Shown piece after piece: positions 1 through 11,653 of a stretch of 64,000 nt of DNA (positions are counted from its first letter, which is position 1; every line of letters begins with the position of its first letter). The stretch covers positions 1,317,169-1,381,168 of the forward strand of contig FN649728.1 of assembly GCA_000310025.1 (NCBI GenBank). Reading direction: 5' to 3'. A program made the translations under genes and the position numbers. Under the pieces are notes generated by a model. The model searched no databases, was not told where the DNA came from, and saw only the letters and a program-made list of their open reading frames with translations. This DNA comes from Ectocarpus siliculosus. Its lineage: Eukaryota; Sar; Phaeophyceae; Ectocarpales; Ectocarpaceae.

Positions 1-1868
1 CCGCAAGTCTTGCAGGGACCTGTAAATCACTGCCGTCCCCTGGCGCAAAGTGTGGTTCACCTCCAGTAACCCGGTCACGACTTCGTTCCGCACTCCCTCC
101 ACGTTCTCGATAACGGTGTCTAGATCCGTATGCACGGCAGCCACACCTTTGATCAGCTGCATAAAAGAGTACACGCGTAGGAAGGAGCCGATCAAAGCGA
201 CAGGGTGGAGAGGGAAAAGTTGACGTCAACATTAAGGAGGGGAATAGGCAAGCATCCGAAATTTTCCTTACCGCTTACTTTTCATACCCTTTGATAATGT
301 TCAAACCACCACACTGTACCGCTACTGGCAAGGGGAACGAGCGAAAACTGCACCCCATCATCTGCAATCCGCCTGAAACGAACACCAAGAGCTGTTCAGT
401 CTCCGAGAAAACGATATGTTGGCAGGGTGCACAGCAACAGTAATGCCCACGAGCAAGAGAGCACACTCCATGAATGATCTCGTCTTTACAACTTCGAGGG
501 ATGTGTCTATGTAGGATGTGAATGTTTCACGAGCAACGTGGCAAAGAAAGGCGATTCGCCCCATCGCAATCTTACTCGCAATGATGGGTTCTCTCCACTC
601 TGTCCTGTGTCCGAGGGTAGCAAATCGCTATGTATTTTGAGCCTCTACATTTTTTTGATTCCGTTTCCTGGACTCTCCTCTCGAGGTCCGGATGATTGTG
701 TGCTTAATCGCCAAGGTGAGACGCTTCGATTGAATGTGGATAGCGGTATCATCGTGACCACGAAAAATCGTTGCGTTTGCGTTCGAGGTAGCTTGACCGA
801 CGGTGAACTTCTTCGTACGCTGCTCACAGTGTAGACTCTTCGGCGGTCACACCTCGTCCACCCATTCCTACCACCTCACCCATTCTTACCACCTCGCGGG
901 ACAACACTGCAGAATGTCCGGCCTCCTCACCTGATCTGTGCCGTAACGAAAGTCATTGCCAACGCCCACAAGTTCGTCCGCTACGGCTTGGATGGCCGAT
1001 TGTTGGCTCGCAGCAGTTTCCGACAGATCACGAAAGTCGCCCCGCACGTCCAAAAACCCTTCCGCTAGGGCCTGACTGGTCCGCCCTTGTCTGGCGACCA
1101 GCTCCGAAAGACCGAGCTGCATCTGATGTTTTGTAGTAGCGAGATACACATATGAAGGGCGATTGTGGTGCTGCGAAGTGGACACACGGTAGTAGGGTGT
1201 TGCGTACGGTAAGGTCTGAAGTACGGTGGCTTGCACGGTCTGAACTACGTGGTTTCGTTGGATTCAAGCCACAACAAAGAAAACAAAGGGAACCAGCAAC
1301 TATTGCACTACTTCTCACAAGCACAATATAAGAGATAGGCTCTCGGCAAAAATACCCCTTGGCCGTCGGCATTGTTGGAAAGGACCACAATTCGGCGGCT
1401 TTCGTCCCCGACCTCCATGGATCGATTCCAACGTAGACTACCCTTCACGTATATGCGAGCGGTTTCGGAGCAAGAGTGGAGCTGAGAGAGAGCGAGAGCT
1501 TGGGCGTGGGAGATGAAGAGGAAGGCTCGAACTGACCGACAGCGTTATTGAGCTTTTCTTACCTGACGTCGGTGTGTGGCGAACTCTGGTGACAAGCCGG
1601 TAATGGCCCGCTGGCGCAGCGTTCTTGACCCGAAAAACTTTCTTTGCGCCTTCATGGCCAGTTCCGTCCCAACCGCCATGATCGCGCCTTCCACGGTGTC
1701 GCATTCGGGACCGAACTCGACGTTTATCTCCACGCTGGTGTCGCCTGCGCCCGGTTTATTGTAATCTTCTGTCTCCCGCCGGCGGCGAGCAGAATACCGA
1801 TTCGCTACCCACCGCCCGGCCAAGAACAATGTCGACGCCAGCTGAATGCATAGGTAGGCTTCAGCCAT
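1..1868 (-). CDS. unknown coiled-coil-like protein, three exons, partial
   Basis: I do not recognise this gene. Proposed exons on the minus strand are 1868-1563, 1122-931 (or 1116-931) and 156-1, running off the window. The start is the ATG at 1868-1866. Exon 1 (102 codons) has a hydrophobic N-terminal stretch (CIQLASTLFLAG) followed by a basic patch (ARRRR), suggesting a membrane anchor. It ends in a CAG|GTAAGA donor. Exon 2 has a CAG acceptor, ends CAG|GTGAGG and is rich in regularly spaced Leu, Ala and Val. Exon 3 follows a pyrimidine-rich TTTTATGCAG acceptor and contains heptad-like text (LDTVIENVEGVRNEVV). All three junctions are phase 0, which supports the model. At least 216 residues are visible. 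Exons 2 and 3 look like helical repeats, so an anchored coiled-coil protein is plausible but inferred. The 157-930 interval is treated as intron; a missed small exon there is possible. Confidence 0.6.
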
Positions 1869-2641
1869 GACTACTCGGGTGCCCTAAGACAAACGGCAAC
1901 GGCACGGGATAGAGAGGCAACACTAGTTTTAGCCGCCCAATGCCTGAACTTGCACCGGTGCGTGGTGCACGAAAGAAACGCGTGCTGTGAAAAGGAAAAG
2001 GCGGTTCAGGCTGACGTCTTGCTGCAGCAGTTCTGTTACGGTAGTCTTACGCACGTGGGTTCACACAACCAAACTCCCCACAAAGAAAGACGTTCGATCT
2101 CGGTTCGACTTCAGGACCAGGTACGAACCCAGAGTACACATCCGGCAACGTTACTAGTGTACGCGAGTACTAGTACGTGAAGTGGAGCGGTAAATGCCAT
2201 ATTCGTATTGTAGGGGATTCGAGGCGTACCAGAATACCCGACAGGTTCATAGAGCGGCGACCCCCGACGCATACCCCGCCCCCCCCCCTGCATCTCCTGT
2301 CTGCTCGCCTTATCAATTTTTTTTATCGGTGGGTGGGGCCCGCCGAATGCTCGTGATATGACTTCTTTGTGTTTGTGAAAATAGTGTTTCTATTTCGCGT
2401 GTATGTTGTTGACATCTATTCTGGCACCAGTCTAGATACAGTAGTGGGCCCTCTATAGTGCCGGTTGAATAGTGCCGGTGCCCGGTATAGTGCCGGTTAA
2501 ATTTCTGGACACAGACAGCGCCCTCAACAGTGCCGGTCCGGCACTATTGAGGGATGGCCCGTTATAGTGCCGGTTGGGCGCCGCTGTGCCCCCCAATAGT
2601 GCCGGTTCACTACCTGCTGTAGACACACACACACACTACCG

Positions 2642-2717
2642 GTCGCCCCGGTGGTCTAGTTGGTAGTATCCACGTTAACCTTCTAAGTTTCAGGTCATGG
2701 GTCCGAGCCCCGGCGAT
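2642..2717 (+). tRNA. tRNA-Arg(UCU)-like sequence, probably pseudogene or SINE head
   Basis: Seventy-six bases fold as a tRNA by eye. GTCGCC pairs with GGCGAT to close the acceptor stem. The D-arm/A-box text is TGGTCTAGTTGGTAG. The anticodon loop CTTCTAA gives anticodon TCT, and the T-arm reads GGGTCCGAGCCCC. A run of nine T follows at 2721, as for a Pol III terminator. The anticodon stem is short and the T-loop lacks the canonical TTC. The same head occurs in two SINEs in this window, so a retroposed copy or pseudogene is more likely than a functional tRNA. Confidence 0.5.
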
Positions 2718-3604
2718 TTGTTTTTTTTTCTTACTTTCGTTCCTGAAAGAATTGGAAGCAATTTCTCCTGAATTCGTTAGTAAATGATGCCTTGGTGCAT
2801 CAACTTCACCGTTGACGAGGGTGGGAGTACTGAACCCTCTCGCGATAAAAACAATCATAGGCATGTACCGCAGAAGGGGGTCCAGCCCCCCCCTCCTGTG
2901 TGACCCCGGTTGGGTCGTCTAGCTAGTCGTAGTGGAGGATGTGGGCCAGTGGGGCAGACGACAGAAACAATAATGGGAGAACGAAACAAACACACACATG
3001 TGTGGAGCTATGGCATACTTTGTTTGAGTCATCTAGCTGCTGACACGATGACTGTTGGATCTTGGGAGTGTACGATTATCAAATTGGGAGATGCAGCATA
3101 CCACGATATCCTGGTTTCGGCTGGGCTTGAATTAACCCTTTTGCTGTCCTCCGCTCTTTGCATCAGTGGCTTCCTAGGTTCGGGCGAGGGCATTTGTGTA
3201 GCTGAGATGTATGTCTACATGAAATATATATAATATGTAGAGAGAGTCGTATTAGCATTCGCATTTAGCGCATTGCGCATTTTTGGAATTTTGGCCCCCT
3301 TCCAGGGACCTTGATTTGTACCCGCTGGCACTGACGTCTTTTCATTGGTCAGCCGGTTAGCGCGGTCGATGCTAATAATAAAAACACACACACACCACGA
3401 CACACCAGAGACGACAGACGCCACACCAGGTGCACCATGCCTTGTGCGGAAGGTGAACTGTGCCTTCAACAGGACAGAACGCCGCAAGACCTTCATGGCC
3501 ACGTCTGCCAGGGAGGATGTGGCGGGCGGCTCCACGGCAATTGCGGCATGCAGACATGAGAGAATTTGTTGCTGCTACGGAGTAAGGTTGGGGTACAGCT
3601 GTTG

Positions 3605-3965
3605 TAGCAATGGTTGTTTGCTTGTCTTCCGGTGCGCTTCCTGTCGTGCTTTTCTTTGTTTTTGTTTCTTCTTGTCACATCCAAGAGTTGCTGCTACGTC
3701 GCGAGGGCGGGGAGAACAGCTGTGGTAGAGTATGTAATGGCCATTTATTTTCCATGCGGTGCGCTTCCTGTCGTGCTTGTGTTCTTGGGGTTGTTTTGAT
3801 TCTTTCTTGCGACATCCAAGGGGGTGCGCCAGGCAGACATGAAAGAGTTGCTGCTACGTTGCGAGAGCGGGGAGAACAGCTGTGGTAGAGTGTGTAATGG
3901 TCGTTTATTTTTCGTGCGGTGCGCTCCCTGTCGTGGTTCTCTGTTGTCTTTTTTTATCTGGCAAC
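3605..3965. repeat. imperfect tandem repeat inside the TIR element
   Basis: About three imperfect units share GGTGCGCTTCCTGTCG (near 3630, 3758 and 3918) and GAGTTGCTGCTACG followed by GGGGAGAACAGCTGTGG. Spacing is about 127 and 160 bases. It creates overlapping low-complexity reading frames that I do not regard as genes. Confidence 0.75.
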
Positions 3966-4347
3966 ATCGAAGGAGGGCAACGAGAACTTAGACGTCCACT
4001 AATAATACACATATTCGATCCACGATCCACATCGTACTCTGTTGGCCCCGCAAAGCTCGAGCGCTGCACCATGAAATCAACACCTACTCAGTAGTGCCGG
4101 TCCGGCACTACTGAGGGATATTCGAAGCCTCAATAGTGCCGTACCGGCACTACTGAGGCACTATTATTCTGAATACTGCCGGTGCCCGGTATAGTGCCGC
4201 TTTTTTCTCTGGACACTACCCGGCACTATAGAGGGCCCACTACTGTAATACACTTATCTGCTGCTGATGTAGAAGCACGTGATGATAGAGATAGAAACAA
4301 TATAGGCGTACAATCACGAGATTCTCCGGGCCGCTTCTAGCGCCGTA

Positions 4348-4549
4348 GGTGACGAAAGATATCACACCCCCTGGGCCGATTATCAAAACCTCGATTTTCT
4401 CCGCAGCAGAAGAGTAGATGCGCCAAAAACGGTGGTGTTGAAGCCGTCTTGTCGAGAGCTTTCCGAAAACATATCGTTTTATTTATGCATTTCCTTTGTC
4501 GTGAAGAATACGACAAACCGGGCAAGGAGGTGTGGTATCTTGCGTCACC
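4348..4549. mobile_element. MITE-like TIR element
   Basis: The two ends of this 202-bp segment are inverted copies of GGTGACG.AAGATA.CACACC.CCT (left 4348-4375, right 4523-4549). No coding capacity is visible. The motif CACACCCCCTGGGCCGATT also occurs in the inverted-repeat elements at 10646-10850 and 33378-33580, so this belongs to a dispersed family. A related single end may lie near 4760-4800. Confidence 0.6.
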
Positions 4550-6145
4550 GACGGTATTTGTTTTGTTGGCACCATTGATGGTGTTGCTCATCGCAGAGAG
4601 TGTACTTCTTTTTCACCACAATAAAGCTATCATGGTTTGGTTCTGTCCAAAACTACAGTAATGCTGTATCCGTGGGTCCACGGGGTTATGCTGAACTCGA
4701 GAAGAAGGGCTATACTGCTATATAGCCATCATGGACCAACACGCCGAAATCATGCCGCGAGGTTGCGTAACTTACCACACCCCTGGACGGACCGATTTTC
4801 AAAGCGCGGTTACTCCACGAGGAAGAGGACCCCAACAACAGATAATACGTTCGCCACCAAAGGTATGGCTAAGACGAACACGCGCACAGCGGGTTAGAGC
4901 GGTCGGTGATGATAAAAAATACACGCACACAGCGGCAGCATTCGATACGAACATGGGAGCACAGCAGGTGATGAGGTTGCTACCTCAGACGGCAGAGCGT
5001 CACCAACCTCGCAGCGAGCGCCCAACGCGAAGTACACCCATGCATTTCCTACCCTCACCGCTTCAATGCAGTTGCATGTAGTTCTCTTGCCGCGGCTTTC
5101 ACGCTGGAGGTGGAGAGTGAACAACCGGGGGGCGGGGGAGATCTCTCGGCCTGGTGAGACCTACTGCTTGTACCTCTTCGCAACGGTCTTTGGAACGTTA
5201 CATGCGTGGAAATTTCTGCTAATTCATCTTGTAAATTGGCGGATTTGTCCGCAGAAACTTCCACGAACGCGAGGAACGGGCGGCGGGCTGTTTTATTCGG
5301 CTCTAAAAACGGAATCTGTGCGCGCAGACTTTACACGTTACCCAGACAAAAGTAACAGATCGGCCACAGAATTCTTGGAGTAACGTGTGGCGGGTCCTTG
5401 CCGCTTTGCAGCGAAACCAGACCTAGAGTTGTAGAGTTAGAGTTGAGTGTGCGGCACAATAATAACGGATAGTCTGAGGTAAGGTTTGCGCTGGTTTGCA
5501 GTTGTGTGGAGATATGGAGATGGGGCTGCTGCCAGCGAGCCCCTTTGAGAATTGCGCGGGGGAACACCCCACGGCACAAACTCGGCGGGAGGGGTGCAAA
5601 ACTACAACGAGACCATACACCACACCTCTTATTTAGTTGTCGTCGGGCCTTCCTTGCTTCAGTTGTAAGCTGTACCTTTTTTTTCGAGCAGCCAGCGATC
5701 GTGGCGAGAAGACGAGGACCAGAGGCAACACACGCAGACCACTGTATGTATTATTAGAGCATTGCGCATCTGGCGCCAGAGGAAAATCACCAAGGAAAGA
5801 TAGATGGTGATTTGAACCACGGCAGCCTGGAGAGACAATGCAGGGTCCGAAGCCCCGAGGTCGTCAAAACCGTGGCAGAAACAAACAATCCCAGGGCTAT
5901 CATACGCCCAACCTCGAAAACGAGATTGATGGTCAAACATTGAATTTTGAATTGCCCACGCAAACTCGCTCAGGGAGCTTTGTAAACCTCGACAAAATTA
6001 CGATAAGGTCTTGCGGGTTCCGTACGACAGGTTTTTCTCTCCGGACGGTAGGGGACCACCGGCATGGGCACGGGGTCGCGGAGGATAATATGGTTTGGCT
6101 TCAGTACGTATGTATCCGGTGGCATACAAAAAACAAGACCTGCAG

Positions 6146-6217
<72 letters not shown>

Positions 6218-7199
6218 TGCAGTAGAGTGCTGAAAGTTGACATGTTGAAAGTTTCAGAAACATGAGTTTCCCGTGGATGCCGATTGGTTCCCAACTTGGC
6301 GGGGTTCGGCGGCTAAGTTAGTAACGATGTCGACTGTGGGAAGTACATTTCTACCGCCTACCTATAAATAAGCCCCATTGTTTCGAGACAAGTGAGAGAA
6401 GCGGCCAACTTTTTCTAGAAAAAAGAGCGTTCCAAGCAGGGTGTGACAGAAAGACCACACCCTCGTGCCTACTCTCGGGTTGTGTACGTACGTAACGTTG
6501 AATACGCGTAGTACATTAGTCGGTTTTTCCCTGTGGAACCTTCGAAATGGGCTGATCTAATGAAGTCCTATGTATACGGCACGAATGTAACGCCCAGCGA
6601 TGGGGGCTTGTGCCTACTTTGACTTCAACCATTCATTCTCCATCCAGTGATAGACTGTACCTCTCGCCAGAAGGAACGCCGGTTTTTACCCAAGAAAATA
6701 GCCGTCTGAAGAACGGATAAGGGAATAACGACACACAAGAGAACACCAACAAGAGGATCGGACTAAGGAAGAGGAACTTGTACCTAAAGCAAGAAGCAAG
6801 GGCACAAGAAGTTTGGTAGAAAATAACCCAAAGAGCGAAACAATGCAAGGGGGAACACATCACAATAACGAACACAAGACCGCAAGAAGACCACGGTACA
6901 AAGTACAAGGAGCTAAATTACGAGGAAGCTAGATACGTCCCAAGGAACCAACAAGGACGGGGAGCATATACGAGCAAGAACGCGACGGAGCCAGGTGACA
7001 AGGAAACCAGGGAGTCAAGGACCACGTGCAAGAGAGCAAGGACATAACGACGGCAAGAAATGCAAATCCAACGAAACAAAATAACGCAGAAACAACCCTT
7101 TTCCCTCGGGAAAGATGAAACTCGGTGAGAATACACCAAAACGAGGTCCTGGCGAGAGGTGCGTTAGGTTCTGGTGTAAGGCGGACGCAGCGAACCAGC
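4550..7199. other. no gene recognised
   Basis: No convincing exon was found in this interval. Reading frames are short and lack consistent splice context. It contains an unpaired MITE-like end near 4760 and a GA/GATA microsatellite at 6149-6217. A TATA-like CCTATAAATA is at about 6360, but I cannot tie it to a gene. The 3' flank of the HSPA12-like gene is included. Confidence 0.5.
6149..6217. repeat. (GA)n with internal (GATA)n microsatellite
   Basis: A run of AG dinucleotides is interrupted by four to five GATA units at about 6187-6205. It produces apparent Ser/Leu- and Arg/Glu-repeat reading frames on both strands, which are artefacts of the repeat. Confidence 0.95.
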
Positions 7200-9357
7200 T
7201 CACGACTGCCAAAGACCCCCGCTTATGCCATCATACGACTTCGGCACCCGCGACAGTGTCATCACTGCATCCGCAATCTGCTTCTCTTCCGTACGGTGCA
7301 GGATCTTGACTGTCAGCTCCGGCCCTCCGAAAGTGAACTCTACGCGATAGGCGCGCTCCTGGCGGGTTTTCTTGGTCATGTCCAGGGGGAAACTGATTTT
7401 TCCGAGCATGAAGCAGCTGTCCTCGTCCACAAAGGCCGGGTCCCTGGCGGAGCTAGCGTAGACCTGGATGCAGTTGGTCTCGTTCTCCAGCGAGACGGGC
7501 GTGTAGTTTTCCCGCGACGTGACGCCGTTGGTGGGGACGTTTTCTCCAATCCTGATGTGAGGGAAGAAACAGCCGTCGACCATGACCTCGTCGCGGTCAT
7601 CGTACTTGAGCGTCTCCCCGGCATCGCGGCGCCTCCGGTGCTCGGCGTTCTTCTCATCGAAAGCGTGCAGCACGCTGGCGCCGTAGGTCAGCCTCGCCCT
7701 GCGCGAGTTGAACACCGCGGACTCGTCGAAGTACTTCACGGCGCCCCTCACGATGGCGATGTCCGGCTCGCTCACCTCGACGACGCGGCAGGACGCGTTC
7801 TGGAGCTCAGCCCGCACCACCTGCATCAGGAGGGGGCAGCGCGAGAACCCGCCCACGACGAAGACTCGGTGGAGGTTGCGCAGCGCCGATCCCCCCTTGA
7901 TGCCCCGAAGGCAGCGGGCGATGCTGTCTAGCGTGGGGGTGAAGAACGAAGTCACCAGCGTCGTCGGCAGGATGACCATGTAGCCTTTCCCTTCGACGCG
8001 ATTCCGCCGGGATTCTCCGCGGTTGTACCGGGTACGCAGGTCCTGCGAGATGGTACGGGGAAGAAGCGGTCACAAAAGACGGGGAGTGGCTTTTGTTTAC
8101 AACTGCGTGCACCCTCTGGGAGTCATAAAAAAATGGTACGGCAGTGCGTCCGGCGTACCTCCCCACATCGACTCCCGTCTGACTCCAACCCTTTTCTCGC
8201 GTTTACCCAACAGCTGTACGATAATTAACCGAAGTTGATGCATTCGTATATCGGCGCCAACATCACCAAAACGTTTAGGGAACCATTTGTTTTCAATACC
8301 GTTGCGACAACTATTTTCAGACGGAATACTCTTCTACAACGCGCCGTACCTCCAGGTCGTGGGAGTCCATCATTTGTCGCTGGCCGAGAGCCGACAGGTT
8401 CAACCGAACAGGCTCCGCCGATTCATGACCATCGAACGCGGCCTTCTTGCGCTCCCAGAACTCCATGATGGACAGGAGTATTTCGGTCTTGGCGATCTTG
8501 TCGTACCAATCTCCGAGGAACCTCTGCAGCCACTTCTTGAACGCCTCGTCCACTTGCGTCGATCCCCACGCGCCTCCGGTGGGTGCCGCCACCTCGACCA
8601 CGTTCAGGGGATCAATGGTCACGATGTTGTGCGTCGTAATGTCCACGGTCCCCCCCCCGCAGTCGACGATCATCATCTTCTTGCCCTCCGCTTCGCAAGT
8701 CAGAGGGTTGTTTGCGCCTCGCGGGATGACCGCCAGGCACGCCGCCTCCGGCTCCAGGCACAGGCGCAGGTTTGTGCTGCCGACCTTGTCGATCATCCCT
8801 GCCTCGTGGGCGGCCTGACGCATGAAGTGCTTGGCGAAGTCGTCGTAGACGGCGGGCACCGTCAGCACCCAGTTCACATCCCGCGCGCGAATCGTCCTTC
8901 CGGTAAGCGAAGACAAGAACCCGACGGCGTCCTTCTTGAAGTAGCGGAGGGTGGCTGTCATGACCCCAAGCAACGGCACGACGTCACCCGACGTAGACGT
9001 GGCCGTGACGCGCTCGACCGTGTTTTCGCCCGGCTTGGGCTTGAACAGGGTGGTCTTGTACCACTTGAACAAAGCCTCGCTGGCGTCGGAGGGGTCGCCT
9101 CCGGCTGTCGCTGTGTTCTCGGCGTGCCGCTCGAGCGCCGCTTGTCCGAAGGCCACCAGTTCCCCTCTGCCGCGCCTGTTGATTAGGGCCGCTGTTTCGG
9201 TTTTGGTCCTGGCGGACGGTGCGGGGCCTACGCCTCCAGGAATCCGGACGAAGATCTTGTCGTCGGTCTTGTCGTCGGGCTCGTCGTCACCAACCTTGTA
9301 TGCCCAGGCGCTTCGGGTTGTCCCGAAATCGACGGCCACAACGATCCTAGGAGCCAT
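7200..9357 (-). CDS. HSPA12-type Hsp70-like ATPase, two exons
   Basis: The model is complement(join(7200..8042, 8350..9357)), 616 codons, near the ~680 residues of animal HSPA12A/B. The start is the ATG at 9357; an upstream GTG was rejected. The donor is GAG|GTACGG and the acceptor CTCGCAG|GAC, both phase 0, giving a 307-nt intron. Hsp70/actin-fold ATPase motifs are present: VAVDFGTTRSAWAY (residues 8-20), WVLTVPAVYDD (163-173), phosphate-2 VDCGGGTVDITTH (231-243) and adenosine motif FVVGGFSRCPLL (397-408). The order and the DCGGGTVD variant fit the HSPA12 branch rather than canonical Hsp70. There is no EEVD-type tail and no signal peptide, so a cytosolic protein is likely. HSPA12 proteins bind ATP, but clients are poorly known; a chaperone or regulatory role is family knowledge, not shown here. 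The intron contains several pyrimidine-rich tracts. No disruption is visible, so it is probably functional. Confidence 0.9.
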
Positions 9358-9756
9358 CGGAGCACACACCTACGCCACGCGCACCACGGGGAGGGGGGGG
9401 GGGATTGAGAATCAACGAAGTCGTCAGGAGAACAAGGGCGCTCGGGAGGCGTGCTGGGGCTCGAATAGTGAAAAGCGCGGTGTGTCGATGGTCGACATCG
9501 TCTTTTCCCGCAAAGCACAGGTTCAAATTGCGGAAATGTTTGAGCTGATCACCGCGCTTGCGAAACTGGTAGAATGTGAACCAGGGGGTAAATGTATTTT
9601 ATCGCGATTGTGTTGTTCCCTCTGTGTTGGTCTTCAGTTTCTAGCTACAGCGCCCATGCGTGCGTGCTGTGTGGCCGACACACGTGGCTGACGATAGATG
9701 AGGTTCGGAATTTGCAGGCTTACTTTTTCTCGAGTTTCAAGGATATATTAGGATCG
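9358..9756. other. upstream region of HSPA12-like gene, no ORF assigned
   Basis: About 400 bases lie between the HSPA12-like start codon and the left border of duplication copy 1. A G9-10 homopolymer is present at about 9393. No heat-shock-element-like array (repeated nGAAn) was obvious by eye. Confidence 0.4.
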
Positions 9757-10645
9757 GCGGAGAAAAGGGGCAGGATTCGGGGAAAATAAAGTACAACTTG
9801 TACGAAGTCTATTAAATACCTTCAACTCTAAAAGACATGCAAGTATTGCAAAGAGTGATCGATATCAAGCATGAATGAGTCTATCTCTAGCTTGCGCGCG
9901 CGGGACTTTCTTACTTACGGCGGCAAATGAGGAAGGAAGAGCTTGCCGAGCAGTATCTCAGGGGGGAAAAAACGCTTTGTGTAAAGTGGGTGCGTGCAGA
10001 GTTCGCGCCGCAACCGAGATTACCATGCGGCTGCTCCCCCGAGGTGGGTAGTAGCTAGTCTGCTGTGGAGTCGAGGGCGTGGTGCAAGACGAAAGATATG
10101 TCTGAGTTTTGTAGCGAATTCATGCTCTGTTGCTGCGTGGAAAGACCTCCCGACCAACCGCCGCCGTGGAAAACCCCTTTATTCAGGTATTGCATTGGTT
10201 GGGAGTTGGGACTCACTATCAGGGACCTTGACACTGACGTTGTCGGTTAGCGCGGTCGTGTCCTTGTACACGCCTGAAAACAAAACAATAGTTGCAAGAT
10301 GCCGATTTTCACGCTGTCGGAGTATCCAGAAGATGATGGTCTTCAGTTCTTGGGTGGTGGTCGTACATTCGCTGGAAGATTCTGTAGACTTTCATCTGAA
10401 AACTGCAAGAAGATGCGTCTCACGGAGCTCGGCGTTTCTCTACCTTTACCATGTGTAAACATACCGGTATGTAAATATTTAGCCAGCTCACCCTGCTGTA
10501 ATAGTTTTTGGCGCACACACACCCGAGGACAAGAACGCAGTGTGCAGAAAATTTTGCCATAGAAGACCACAACGCGACATACGTGTAGCACGTCGATGCC
10601 AAAAAAGTAAAATAGTGCAGTATTGGCAAAGGCTCACGTAGTCTA

Positions 10646-10850
10646 CGACACAAAACAACACACGCCCTGGCCGATTTTCAAAGCTCGATTGCACCACGAC
10701 GAAGAGGACGCATAAACGAAAAGATACATTTTCGGAAAAATCTCGACGAGGAGAAGGCAACGCCGCCGTTTTCGGCGCTGCGACTCTTTCTGCCGTTGAG
10801 AAATCGAGCTTTGAAAATCGGTCCAGGGGGTGTGATATCTTGTGTGGTGT
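10646..10850. mobile_element. inverted-repeat (MITE/foldback-like) element, copy 1
   Basis: Arms of roughly 45-48 bp are inverted copies sharing CACAC.CCCTGG and CCGATTTTCAAAGCTCGATT (left ends at 10691, right starts at 10802). The ~110-bp centre includes the small hairpin CGCCGTTTTCGGCG. It is present at the same place in both duplication copies, so it inserted before the duplication. Confidence 0.65.
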
Positions 10851-11653
10851 ACGGTAGGCTCGCCGCGCTATTTATTTCCACTACAGGATACTCCTGCACT
10901 CATCTTCAGCTGCTGCTTGTTCTGTCCTGCAGCGTGTGGCTAGCTAGTTTGTGTGATACGGAGATGTCGTTTTTCAGTGCTGTTTGACTTTGACAACCAG
11001 CACGTTGGCATATCCGGCGTATGCTGGAGTACTGTACAGGCCGTGCGGCAAGCAAACAAACACAGTTCTGCCCCCAAAAGAAGCGGGAGCACACACACAC
11101 ACGGACCACGCACCTCTCTATGCAAGCACCACACCACGCGAAGTGCGCACGGGAGAGGCAGCGCGGCAGTCACACGCGCCAAGCCATCAGTTGCACGTGT
11201 ATGTCAACACGGCAGTCAGTCAGTATGAAACCGCCGCCGGCGTGGGGGAACTTACCAGTTCGTGTCGAAATGCGGAGACCCCTCGAAGAAGAAGAAAAAT
11301 AGGAGTGCTGTAGGTCACCAACTTGTTGCAGATGGGGATTGATGCGTTCTGTGTGCTGTGGGGGGGGAGGAACCAGCTGCCAAGCTTTCTTGCCAGGGCG
11401 ACCAGGACAGGGCGGCCCTCCGTTCTAGACGTGAAGCTCCGATCTGCGGAACGCCACGGAATTCCGCCGCTTTTCCCGCCCCTCCCCGCGCCCCAAAAGA
11501 ACGTTCCAAAGGGCATCTGAACGTTCCAAAGCGCGGGGGGAAGAATCTGTTCTTCGTACCGTGCTGATGAGTGCTGTAACTGCTGTGAACGACCGTCCTC
11601 CCGCCTACACTTCCCTCTTCCGCCACGCCACCAGAACTACGCACGGCGATACC

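Larger units (their letters stand above)
2439..4245. mobile_element. Tc1/mariner-type TIR element, non-autonomous
   Basis: The ends are perfect 26-bp inverted repeats beginning CAGTAGTGGGCCCTCTATAG. TA dinucleotides lie just outside at 2437-2438 and 4246-4247, the target duplication expected of the Tc1/mariner/pogo superfamily. Subterminal regions carry further GTGCCGGT palindromes (2470-2610 and 4085-4200). The 1.8-kb interior shows no transposase with a DDE/D motif that I could recognise. It contains a tRNA-Arg-like sequence and a ~130-160-bp tandem repeat. It is best read as a non-autonomous or decayed copy. Confidence 0.8.

Noticed and set aside
2900-2950. Second tRNA-like sequence (CCCGGTTGGGTCGTCTAGC)
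   Set aside because: Only an A-box-like word; no B box or stems.
2910-4094. Transposase genes in the TA-flanked element
   Set aside because: Frames are under 130 codons, overlap tandem repeats and show no DDE/D or helix-turn-helix motif.
5800-5870. tRNA-like B box (GGTTCAAATCACC) on the minus strand
   Set aside because: No A box and no acceptor or anticodon stem could be drawn.
5970-6294. Ser/Leu-rich and Arg/Glu-repeat frames
   Set aside because: Products of the (GA)n microsatellite at 6149-6217.
7125-9186. Long plus-strand frames (268 and 299 codons) opposite the HSPA12-like gene
   Set aside because: They are antisense shadows of a GC-rich conserved coding sequence on the minus strand; they have no recognisable motifs.
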